NCBI GenBank assembly: GCA_039923755.1
Contig: JBDTCD010000083.1
Coordinates: 1 to 7,121 of the forward strand
Direction of reading: 5' to 3'
DNA: 7,121 bases
DNA from: Terrimesophilobacter sp039923755
GTDB taxonomy: Bacteria; Actinomycetota; Actinomycetes; Actinomycetales; Microbacteriaceae
Shown here: piece by piece, positions 1-5,692 of the stretch
Layout: every line of letters starts with the position of its first letter
Numbering within the stretch: position 1 is the stretch's first letter
The notes under the pieces: model-generated
The model's input: only the letters and a program-made list of their open reading frames with translations
Databases searched by the model: none
What the model was told of the DNA's origin: nothing
Position numbers and translations under genes: made by a program

Positions 1-68
1 AAGATTCTCCCGGCGACGCTGGCAACGCCAACACCATGCCCCGTCAGACCACGGAGACCACGCCGTGA
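1..68 (+). CDS. 3' end of an upstream gene, possibly a TetR-type regulator
   Basis: Reading from base 3, the frame is open to a TGA at 66-68 and gives 21 codons ending in TMPRQTTETTP. The stop overlaps the GTG start of the ABC ATPase (GTGA, 65-68), the same kind of overlap seen between the next two genes, so this is probably the end of the operon's first gene. The tail is polar and carries no recognisable motif. In the Rv1219c-Rv1218c-Rv1217c locus of M. tuberculosis, a TetR-family repressor directly precedes the homologous ATPase and permease, so a TetR regulator is the best guess. That identity rests on context only. The other two forward frames are also open here, so the frame choice depends on the stop/start overlap. 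Confidence 0.45.
   Translation, partial: DSPGDAGNANTMPRQTTETTP
53..57 (+). promoter_or_regulatory. Ribosome binding site of the ABC ATPase gene
   Basis: GGAGA lies 7 nt before the GTG at 65. It supports that GTG as the start, although the frame stays open upstream to the edge of the window. It lies inside the preceding coding tail, as expected for tightly packed operon genes. Confidence 0.6.
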
Positions 69-991
69 CCGCCACTCTCGCCATCGACGTCCACGGCCTC
101 ATCAAGAACTTCGGTTCTACCCGAGCCCTCGATGGCCTCGACCTCACGGTGGAATCCGGAACAGTGGCTGGCTTCCTCGGGCCCAATGGCTCGGGCAAAA
201 CCACCACCATCCGTATTCTGCTGGGGCTTCTCCGAGCTAACGGAGGGCACGCTACTCTCCTCGGAGGCGACCCCTGGAAGGATGCCGTCGAGCTTCACCG
301 TCGGATCGCGTATGTCGCAGGTGATGTCACCCTGTGGCCGAGCCTCACTGGCGGCCAGGCCATCGATATCCTGGGCTCCCTTCGCGGCGACCTTGACCGC
401 ACTCGCGTGGACTCATACCTGCAGCGGTTCGACCTCGACCCGACGAAGAAGGCACGCAGCTATTCGAAGGGAAACCGTCAAAAGGTCGGGCTGGTTGCCG
501 CCTTCGCAAGCCGCGCGGAACTCCTGTTCCTCGACGAGCCTACGAACGGACTCGACCCGCTCATGGAGGGAATCTTCACCGAATGCGTTGCGGAGGTGCG
601 CGCCGAAGGCCGCTCAGTGCTCCTCTCGAGCCATATCTTCGCTGAGGTGGAGAAACTGTGCGACACGGTCACCATCATCCGCGATGGTAAGACGGTCGAA
701 TCCGGCACCTTGTCTCAACTCCGTCACCTCCACCGCTCCACGATCAGCGTGACGATTGAGGGCGATCCGCGAGCGATTTCGGCCATCGAGGGAGTGCATG
801 ACCTCGTCGCTGATGGCAGCCATCTGACATTCACTGTGGACAGCCCCGCCGTGCCGAGAGTCCTTGGCGCACTTTCCGCGTTGAATCCGCGCGAACTCGT
901 CTCCACTCCCCCCTCGCTCGAAGAACTGTTCCTGCGTCACTACGGGGTGCACCCGGCATCGGAGCAGGAACCGATGGCGGCAGAACGATGA
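65..991 (+). CDS. ABC transporter ATP-binding protein, tetronasin/drug-exporter type
   Basis: This is the ATPase subunit of a two-gene exporter. It hydrolyses ATP in the cytoplasm and drives the adjacent permease. The 308-aa protein has Walker A GPNGSGKTT (39-47), a signature loop YSKGNRQK (133-140) in place of LSGGQ, Walker B LLFLDEPT (153-160), a D-loop GLD (162-164) and the switch histidine H190. The Q-loop position reads YVAGDV (83-88) and lacks the usual glutamine; this is, as I recall, typical of the Rv1218c-like subfamily. The C-terminal region (about 225-295) is the regulatory extension of drug-export ATPases, ending in LEELFLRHYG (285-294). Length and layout match Rv1218c (about 311 aa). 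The GTG start has a good ribosome binding site and overlaps the previous stop; the gene's own TGA overlaps the permease ATG. The substrate is not readable from the sequence; relatives export polyketide ionophores and various drugs. Confidence 0.93.
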   Translation: MTATLAIDVHGLIKNFGSTRALDGLDLTVESGTVAGFLGPNGSGKTTTIRILLGLLRANGGHATLLGGDPWKDAVELHRRIAYVAGDVTLWPSLTGGQAIDILGSLRGDLDRTRVDSYLQRFDLDPTKKARSYSKGNRQKVGLVAAFASRAELLFLDEPTNGLDPLMEGIFTECVAEVRAEGRSVLLSSHIFAEVEKLCDTVTIIRDGKTVESGTLSQLRHLHRSTISVTIEGDPRAISAIEGVHDLVADGSHLTFTVDSPAVPRVLGALSALNPRELVSTPPSLEELFLRHYGVHPASEQEPMAAER

Positions 992-2658
992 GCACGGTCA
1001 CCACATCGGCGTCGTCGTCGACGGCGTCCGGATCGGCGCGGGCATCCACCGCGCGCTCGCGTAACATCACCACGGGCTTTGGCATCATGGTGGGCTTCAT
1101 CCTGCGCCGAAATTGGCTCCGGATGCTCATCTGGCTCCTCGTACTCGCCGGAATGGTCGTCCTCGTGATCGACTCGCAACGCGAACTGTTCCCCACTCAG
1201 GCCGCCCGTGATGCGTATGCACAGGTCGCGAATACGCCGGCGATCGCGGCGCTGACCGGCTTGCACTATGCGGCAGGCACGCTTGGCGGCATCCTCAACA
1301 TCAAACTGTGGATGACGATGGCCGTCGCGCTTTCCTTTGCCGTCATCTTCCTGGTGACACGCAACGGTCGCGCCGAGGAGGAAGCCGGCCGCACCGAATT
1401 GTTGCGTGCGGGCGTTCTCGGCCGCCACGCCTATTCGCTAGCGAACTGGTCGGTGTTCTCGGGATTCGCCCTGCTCGTGGGGCTCGCATCCGCCGGCGCC
1501 GCCGTGAGTCAGGGCTTGCCAGCGGCTGGTGCGCTGCTCATGGGCGCGTCATTCACCGGCACGGCGCTCGTGTTCCTCGGGGTCGCCGCGATTGCTGGCC
1601 AGCTCGCTCGAACAAGCAGCGGAGCGAACGGCTTCGCGTCAGCGGTACTCGGTATCAGCTATCTCGTGCGCGCTGTTGCGGACGTACAGGCCGATGGTGA
1701 CACAGCGAGCTGGCTCACGTGGCTCTCGCCCATCGGTTGGGCACAACAGTCCCGCTCGTATGGAGAGAACAACTGGTTGCCTTTGCTGTTGTGCCTTGGT
1801 GTCACAGTGATCCTGTGCTGGATCGCATTCACGCTCGAAAGCGGCAGGGATCTTGGTGCGGGGCTGATTCCGGAACGAGTCGGCCCGCGGACGGCATCCG
1901 CACTCGTGCGCACGCAGTTCGGGCTGACTGCGCGGCTGCAACGCGGATCGATCATAGGTTGGATGCTCGGCGTCGTCGTGTTCGCCCTGTTCTTCGGTGG
2001 GGTCGCAACCGCCATGGCCGACCTGTTGTCCGGTGACAATCCGATCGCCCACGCATTTCTCGGCGGTTCAAAGAATGTGCTCGATGCTCTCCTCGGGTTC
2101 TTCCTCATGGCGAACGCCCTTCTCGTCGCCGCTTTTGTGCTTCAGAGCACTGGTTCGATCAGGGCGGAGGAGGGAGCCGGGCGCACGGAGCTGCAGTGGT
2201 CCTCAGCCATCTCGAGAATCCGGTGGGCGGCAGCACGGATGGCCCTGCCCGCAGTGATCTCACTCATTCTGCTTGCGGTCAGCGGGGCCGCCATCGGCCT
2301 GTCCTTCGGCGCGGCCGTCGGCCAGCCGGACCAGGCCTGGCGCTTCATGGCGGCCTCGGTCGCCTACTGGCCGACTGCACTGCTCATCATCGGGATCGTG
2401 GTGCTGTGCGCCGCGGTGATACCGCGTGCTGCAACAGCGGTGACCTGGGCGTTGTATGGCCTCGCGGTCATCCTGTCCATGTTCGGCGACCTGTTCGGGC
2501 TGCCCGACTGGGTCGTCAAGAACACACCATTCACCGCAATCCCGCGACTGGGAATGGACTTCACCGTACTGCCGATTCTGGTGATCACGGCACTAGCGGT
2601 GATCGCAGGGGTCGTCGGGCTATGGGAGCTTCGAGAACGTGACATGACCAGCGCCTGA
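988..2658 (+). CDS. ABC transporter permease, tetronasin/drug-exporter type (12 TM)
   Basis: This is the membrane subunit that partners the preceding ATPase. Its ATG overlaps that gene's TGA (ATGA, 988-991), so translation is coupled. The 556-aa protein has about 12 hydrophobic helices, near 46-62, 110-124, 155-175, 182-206, 214-232, 264-282, 322-346, 367-386, 417-441, 459-477, 480-498 and 526-546. These form two six-helix halves, so one chain supplies a full channel. The halves are visible repeats: RAEEEAGRTEL (128-138) recurs as RAEEGAGRTEL (392-402), each after the second helix of its half, where a cytoplasmic coupling segment facing the ATPase is expected. The first 24 residues are a Ser/Thr/Ala-rich polar tail that is unlikely to be conserved. 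Length agrees with Rv1217c (about 548 aa) and TnrB-type permeases. Likely role: efflux of a hydrophobic toxin or antibiotic; the substrate is unknown. Confidence 0.9.
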   Translation: MSTVTTSASSSTASGSARASTARSRNITTGFGIMVGFILRRNWLRMLIWLLVLAGMVVLVIDSQRELFPTQAARDAYAQVANTPAIAALTGLHYAAGTLGGILNIKLWMTMAVALSFAVIFLVTRNGRAEEEAGRTELLRAGVLGRHAYSLANWSVFSGFALLVGLASAGAAVSQGLPAAGALLMGASFTGTALVFLGVAAIAGQLARTSSGANGFASAVLGISYLVRAVADVQADGDTASWLTWLSPIGWAQQSRSYGENNWLPLLLCLGVTVILCWIAFTLESGRDLGAGLIPERVGPRTASALVRTQFGLTARLQRGSIIGWMLGVVVFALFFGGVATAMADLLSGDNPIAHAFLGGSKNVLDALLGFFLMANALLVAAFVLQSTGSIRAEEGAGRTELQWSSAISRIRWAAARMALPAVISLILLAVSGAAIGLSFGAAVGQPDQAWRFMAASVAYWPTALLIIGIVVLCAAVIPRAATAVTWALYGLAVILSMFGDLFGLPDWVVKNTPFTAIPRLGMDFTVLPILVITALAVIAGVVGLWELRERDMTSA

Positions 2659-2669
2659 CAATCTCGGGC

Positions 2670-2673
2670 AGGA
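2670..2673 (+). promoter_or_regulatory. Ribosome binding site of the amidase gene
   Basis: AGGA lies 7 nt before the ATG at 2681, within the 22-nt gap after the permease stop. I see no promoter in this gap, so the amidase is probably co-transcribed with the exporter. Confidence 0.5.
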
Positions 2674-2680
2674 TGGCGGT

Positions 2681-4036
2681 ATGACTACGTCCACCGCACT
2701 CGAAATCATCGCCGCTGTGAAGTCGGGGAAACTCAGCCCCGTTGTTGTCGTGCAGGATGCCCTGCAGCGAATCGAGGACAACTCTGACCTTGGCGCGCTG
2801 CAGGAGGTCTTCGCCGACGAAGCACTCGCGGCCGCTTCGGCATTGGCGAAACGAGGGGATCTTGGGACGTTGCCACTCGCGGGCCTGCCTATTCTCATCA
2901 AAGACACGATTCCGGTCGCCGGACATCCGATGCGGGTGGGATCCCTTGCGACTAGCCAAGACCCCTCCGACCACGACCATGAGGTGGTTCGCAGGTTGCG
3001 CGATGCGGGTGCCATCATTCTCGGCCTCACGACGGTTCCAGAACTGTGCGTATTTGCCACGACGGATTCGCCGTCCGGGATCACCAGGAACCCCTGGAAC
3101 CCCGAGCGAACGCCCGGCGGATCTTCCGGCGGCACGGGTGCCGCCGTCGCTGCGGGAATCGTTCCCGTCGCCCACGGGACTGATGGTATGGGATCAATTC
3201 GCATCCCCGCCGCCAACAATGGGCTTTTCGGCATCAAGCCGGGGCTCGGCACCGTTCCGGCCGACCTCGGGGGCGACTCGTGGGGCGGGATGGCAGAGAA
3301 CGGCCCGTTGGCTTCAACCGTGGCCGATGCGGCTCTGGTACTTTCCGTCATGGCGGGCAAACCCGAACTCGCGAAGGTCACGGAGCCCACTGAGCCGCTG
3401 CGGATTGGTGTCGTCCCGGCGACGACCTCCTTCCTCGTCCGCCTTGACCCGCAGTGGAAGAAGTCGCTCATGGACACTGCGGATGTCCTCCGAGAGGCCG
3501 GCCACACAGTGGAGGTCACCCGGTTTCCGTACCCGGCGAACCCGATTCCGATGTTCGCGCGGTGGTTCGTTGGCGTGGCAAAAGATGCGGAGGGACTGGA
3601 CGAGGCGAAGCTCCAATCGCGAACGCGTCGTCACGTAAACCTCGGAAAGCGCGCGCTGAAGAAAGGCTGGGTGAAGCAGCGCGATACGGTTCGCCTCGAG
3701 GCAGATGCCCGTATGTTTTTCGCGGACCACGACATCCTGTTGACGCCCATGCTCGCGCGATCGGCGCCCAGAGCCGAGGAATGGTACCGACGTTCATGGT
3801 TACGCAACATCTGGTCGAACCTTCAATACGCGCCGTTCGCGGCACCGTGGAACATGATCGGCTGGCCAGCGGCATCCGTGCCGGCCGGTTTCGACGCAAA
3901 CACCGGGATGCCCACTGCCGTGCAACTCGTTGCCCCGCCGAACAGCGAAGCGCAAATTCTCGGAGTCGCCGCTCAACTTGAACGACTTCGGCCATGGCCG
4001 CGGACTGCTCCCGCGCGCAATGCCATGAACCGGTAG
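2681..4036 (+). CDS. Amidase (amidase-signature family)
   Basis: This is a cytoplasmic hydrolase of carboxylic amides that uses the family's Ser-cisSer-Lys triad. The 451-aa protein shows all three elements: the lysine in LPILIKDTIPVAG (K74), the cis-serine in TPGGSSGG (S148/S149) and the nucleophile in GTDGMGSIRIPA (S172). It continues into GLFGIKP (181-187), typical of the family. The C-terminal MPTAVQLVAPPNSEAQIL (410-427) and the PW near 438-439 match the usual end of these enzymes, so the gene is complete and of normal length. There is no signal peptide. The oxyanion-loop residue M170 replaces the more common glycine, which I consider tolerated variation. The substrate cannot be named: the family covers GatA, aliphatic and aryl amidases, peptide amidases and nitrile-pathway enzymes. 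No GatB or GatC is present, which argues against GatA. It lies 22 nt after the permease, so a role in processing an exported or toxic amide is possible but only inferred. Confidence 0.92.
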   Translation: MTTSTALEIIAAVKSGKLSPVVVVQDALQRIEDNSDLGALQEVFADEALAAASALAKRGDLGTLPLAGLPILIKDTIPVAGHPMRVGSLATSQDPSDHDHEVVRRLRDAGAIILGLTTVPELCVFATTDSPSGITRNPWNPERTPGGSSGGTGAAVAAGIVPVAHGTDGMGSIRIPAANNGLFGIKPGLGTVPADLGGDSWGGMAENGPLASTVADAALVLSVMAGKPELAKVTEPTEPLRIGVVPATTSFLVRLDPQWKKSLMDTADVLREAGHTVEVTRFPYPANPIPMFARWFVGVAKDAEGLDEAKLQSRTRRHVNLGKRALKKGWVKQRDTVRLEADARMFFADHDILLTPMLARSAPRAEEWYRRSWLRNIWSNLQYAPFAAPWNMIGWPAASVPAGFDANTGMPTAVQLVAPPNSEAQILGVAAQLERLRPWPRTAPARNAMNR

Positions 4037-4040
4037 GCCG

Positions 4041-4856
4041 TTAGCCAATCGGGCGAAGTGTCAGAATCTGCTCAGCGCGCCCGAATGGACCCATCAGGTC
4101 GCACAACACAGTCGAGGTAAGGCCGATCCCGTCGCTGCCGAACGTCACTGAGTTCTGAAGGCCGAGCCACTCCCCTTCGGGTTCGCGATAAAGGTGGAGT
4201 TGCAGGTCCAGGTTCGGGAACGCGTAACCGCCCGGCCCCGGGTCTACCCTCGTCGCAATTCCGTTACTCGTGTCCGCGACGCCGACGAGTCGGGCGAGAT
4301 CCGAGACCGAACCCGGGGAAACGAGCGGATGCAGTGGCCGGATCCACGCGCGCCCGTGGCCTGGTGCGTGGCCAGGCAGTGTGCGGATCTCGATCGAGCG
4401 GATGTATCCCCCTGGCCACTCGTCGAGTGTCACACGGCGCCCTGATTCTGGTGAACCGGACATCGGCTCGTCCTCGACCCCGACAATCGTCCTGGTGTCG
4501 GATCGCTGCAGACGCCAGGCCGTAGCCCTCACCGCTGGGCGGCCGTTCGAGATGAGCTCGGCCTGCACCAGTTCGATGGTGCGGCCGGGCCGCAGCATGG
4601 TGTTGACGAGGTCAAACTCGCCATCCGGGATCAGCCCGAGGATGTCGTAACTGATACGCGCCGTACGCAGATCATCTCGGGGTTGAAACTTCTCGAGGCA
4701 GTGCGCCAGAATTCCCGACACCGGGCCCATATGCTGCTCGTGCTCATTCCAGGCACCCTGGGCATGACGTGTCGCGCGGAACCGGCCCGAGCCTAGGTCG
4801 ACGTAGTAGGGTTCCACGTCGTTCAATAACGCGTCGTTCAATAACGCGTCGTTCAT
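4041..4856 (-). CDS. TesB-like double-hotdog acyl-CoA thioesterase family protein
   Basis: This probable cytoplasmic thioesterase would cleave acyl-CoA or a related thioester. The 271-aa chain has two hotdog units. The first (about 17-115) has a helix at WNEHEQHMGPVSGILAHCLE (36-55) and strands at RPGRTIELVQAELISNGRPA (89-108). The second (about 150-268) ends in GLTSTVLCDLMGPFGRAEQI (245-264), followed by LTLRP. D195 (in VGVADTSNG) and Q263 sit where the TesB catalytic Asp and Gln would be expected; I cannot place the Thr confidently. The best family match is the PF13622 (4HBT_3)/TesB-like group. The ATG overlaps the preceding methyltransferase stop (ATGA, 4853-4856) and has no Shine-Dalgarno, so translation is probably coupled. 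The first 13 residues (MNDALLNDALLND) are encoded by a 15-bp tandem repeat, so TTG codons at 4841 and 4826 or GTG at 4817 are alternative starts. The substrate is unknown. Confidence 0.78.
   Translation of the reverse strand: MNDALLNDALLNDVEPYYVDLGSGRFRATRHAQGAWNEHEQHMGPVSGILAHCLEKFQPRDDLRTARISYDILGLIPDGEFDLVNTMLRPGRTIELVQAELISNGRPAVRATAWRLQRSDTRTIVGVEDEPMSGSPESGRRVTLDEWPGGYIRSIEIRTLPGHAPGHGRAWIRPLHPLVSPGSVSDLARLVGVADTSNGIATRVDPGPGGYAFPNLDLQLHLYREPEGEWLGLQNSVTFGSDGIGLTSTVLCDLMGPFGRAEQILTLRPIG
4817..4855 (-). repeat. 15-bp tandem repeat over the thioesterase start
   Basis: Read on the minus strand, the 15-nt unit TGAACGACGCGTTAT occurs twice without mismatch (4855-4841 and 4840-4826), followed by a 9-nt partial third copy (4825-4817). 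It begins at the second base of the ATG and, because the unit is a multiple of three, adds NDALL to the protein per copy. Each unit restores an NTGA context (ATGA, TTGA, TTGA) and carries a rare TTA leucine codon. Confidence 0.9.
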
Positions 4857-5359
4857 TTGGGCGTCGAGTTGGTCGCGGAGGGTTTACGCCACCGGCCGAT
4901 GCCGGGAATGAATCGGCCGACCCGATGGGCATACTCGGCGAACTCGGGGTGCGCTGCGCCCAGCATCCGTTCTTCCCATCGTGCTTTGAGCGCGAGAAGC
5001 AGGACGAGCGCAGCCCACGTAGCCAGATGCCACCACGACGCTCCGAACACCACGAGCCCTGCGCCAATGATCATGAGCCCGGTGTAGATGGGGTTGCGAA
5101 CCAGCCCGAATGGCCCAATGGTGACCAGCGATGCGCTCTCCTTCGGGATCGGGCTCGCGGTGAGCGACGAACCCAGGCTGATGACACCTCCAGAGGCCAG
5201 CGTCAGGCCAATGACGATCAGCACGCCCGTCACGATAAGTACAAGCGCGTTTCGTGGCCACCAGGGACCCGGAGGTTCCACAACGAGCGCCGCGAGGAGA
5301 ACCACTTGCAGAGCCACGAGAATTGCGGCACCGGCACGTGCAGAGCCGCTTCTGGTCAT
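4853..5359 (-). CDS. Isoprenylcysteine carboxyl methyltransferase (ICMT)-like membrane protein
   Basis: This small integral-membrane methyltransferase-like protein would be SAM-dependent. From the ATG at 5359 it has 168 aa and about four hydrophobic segments (roughly 11-27, 38-56, 93-108 and 112-125). The family core is clear: GPFGLVRNPIYTG (82-94), then the E129/E130 pair in RWEERML (127-133), HPEFAEYAHRVGRFIPGI (137-154) and a short polar tail. This is the bacterial ICMT/PEMT-like pattern (PF04140/PF04191). The frame stays open to an ATG at 5503, but the extra 48 residues are W/S/P/R-rich and overlap the 31-aa gene completely, so I reject that start. Only a weak purine stretch precedes 5359. 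It begins 22 nt after the 31-aa membrane-protein gene and its TGA overlaps the thioesterase ATG, so these three genes probably form an operon. Bacteria generally lack prenylated CAAX proteins, so the acceptor is unknown. Confidence 0.82.
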   Translation of the reverse strand: MTRSGSARAGAAILVALQVVLLAALVVEPPGPWWPRNALVLIVTGVLIVIGLTLASGGVISLGSSLTASPIPKESASLVTIGPFGLVRNPIYTGLMIIGAGLVVFGASWWHLATWAALVLLLALKARWEERMLGAAHPEFAEYAHRVGRFIPGIGRWRKPSATNSTPK

Positions 5360-5381
5360 ACACTGCTCGCTTCGGCGTTGA

Positions 5382-5477
5382 TCAGTCCGTACGGGCCATG
5401 GCGACCATGGCCATGATTCCGATAATTGTGACGACCACACTGATGACCGCCATGGCGGTGAGGAGGGCAGCTTCCAT
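5382..5477 (-). CDS. 31-aa single-pass membrane protein (small ORF B)
   Basis: ATG at 5477 to TGA at 5382 encodes 31 aa: a two-residue polar start (ME), a continuous hydrophobic stretch at about 3-28 rich in Ala, Val, Ile and Met, and a short charged end RTD. One transmembrane helix fills nearly the whole protein. Support for a real gene: it fills the space before the methyltransferase start; a promoter-like element places the transcription start at the ATG; and its C-terminal half TIIGIMAMVAMARTD (17-31) aligns without gaps to AILGLFALVALVKSH (16-30) of the neighbouring 30-aa protein. That alignment has 5 identities and mostly conservative changes (I/L, M/L, R/K, T/S). There is no Shine-Dalgarno. 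I recognise no named family; the size is like small transporter or kinase subunits, but no such partner is adjacent. Function is unknown. Confidence 0.6.
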   Translation of the reverse strand: MEAALLTAMAVISVVVTIIGIMAMVAMARTD

Positions 5478-5483
5478 GCCGCC

Positions 5484-5513
5484 AGTATCGCCCGGAACCG
5501 CACAGAGAGCCAA
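5484..5513 (-). promoter_or_regulatory. Predicted leaderless promoter of the 31-aa gene
   Basis: On the minus strand: TTGGCT (5513-5508), an 18-nt spacer, GATACT (5489-5484), then GGCGGC and the ATG at 5477. The -10 ends 6 nt before the ATG, so transcription would start at or very near the A of the start codon. It probably also serves the methyltransferase and thioesterase genes. The -35 match is only partial (TTG). Confidence 0.45.
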
Positions 5514-5561
5514 TCGGCCCCGAGAAAGTGCTCGACGGGCGATTCATTGGTGGTGGCGGTT

Positions 5562-5654
5562 TCAGTGCGATTTCACGAGTGCGACAAGCGCGAACAGGCC
5601 AAGGATGGCGACGATCGTCCCAATGGTGAGCAAGACGTACTCAATCGGATGCAT
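5562..5654 (-). CDS. 30-aa single-pass membrane protein (small ORF A)
   Basis: ATG at 5654 to TGA at 5562 encodes 30 aa: MHPIEY, a hydrophobic helix at about 7-27 (VLLTIGTIVAILGLFALVAL), and a basic tail VKSH. The positive tail suggests the C-terminus faces the cytoplasm. The frame is open further upstream to an ATG at 5816, but that extension overlaps the end of the acetyltransferase gene and is arginine/proline-rich, so it is not coding. The 5654 start is supported by a promoter-like element whose -10 ends 6 nt before the ATG. An AGGAG also occurs, but 12 nt away, which is long for a ribosome binding site. The C-terminal half resembles that of the 31-aa protein encoded 84 nt downstream, so the two look like tandem paralogues. 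No family was recognised and function is unknown. Confidence 0.6.
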   Translation of the reverse strand: MHPIEYVLLTIGTIVAILGLFALVALVKSH

Positions 5655-5660
5655 AGTGCC

Positions 5661-5690
5661 AGTATTCTCCTCTTCGCCCCGTGAAACCAA
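5661..5690 (-). promoter_or_regulatory. Predicted leaderless promoter of the 30-aa gene
   Basis: On the minus strand: TTGGTT (5690-5685), an 18-nt spacer, AATACT (5666-5661), then GGCACT and the ATG at 5654. It fits within the 38-nt gap after the acetyltransferase stop (5693) and has the same spacing as the element before the 31-aa gene. Confidence 0.45.
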
Positions 5691-5692
5691 CC

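Noticed and set aside
2620..3519. Long minus-strand ORF (299 aa) opposite the amidase
   Set aside because: It is a shadow frame: Ser/Arg/Pro-rich with no domain, on the reverse strand of a gene with complete catalytic motifs.
3989..4000. Perfect 12-bp palindrome CGGCCATGGCCG
   Set aside because: It lies inside the amidase coding sequence, made of common GC-rich codons, with no second copy or T-tract. Probably chance.
4769..5416. Plus-strand ORF of 215 aa opposite the methyltransferase
   Set aside because: Composition is Arg/Pro/His-rich with no motif; the minus strand holds recognisable family sequence and overlapping operon genes.
5360..5503. N-terminal extension of the ICMT-like protein to an ATG at 5503 (216 aa)
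   Set aside because: The extra 48 residues are W/S/P/R-rich, unlike the family, and read through the 31-aa gene in another frame. The family-like sequence begins at the ATG at 5359.
5514..5561. Possible terminator hairpin (CGAG-CACTTT-CTCG) between the two small genes
   Set aside because: The stem is only 4 bp and no T-tract follows, so it does not qualify as an intrinsic terminator.
5382..5654. Small proteins as MetS-type transporter subunits or KdpF
   Set aside because: Size and hydrophobicity are similar, but no large transporter subunit or kdpA is adjacent and I see no family-specific residues.
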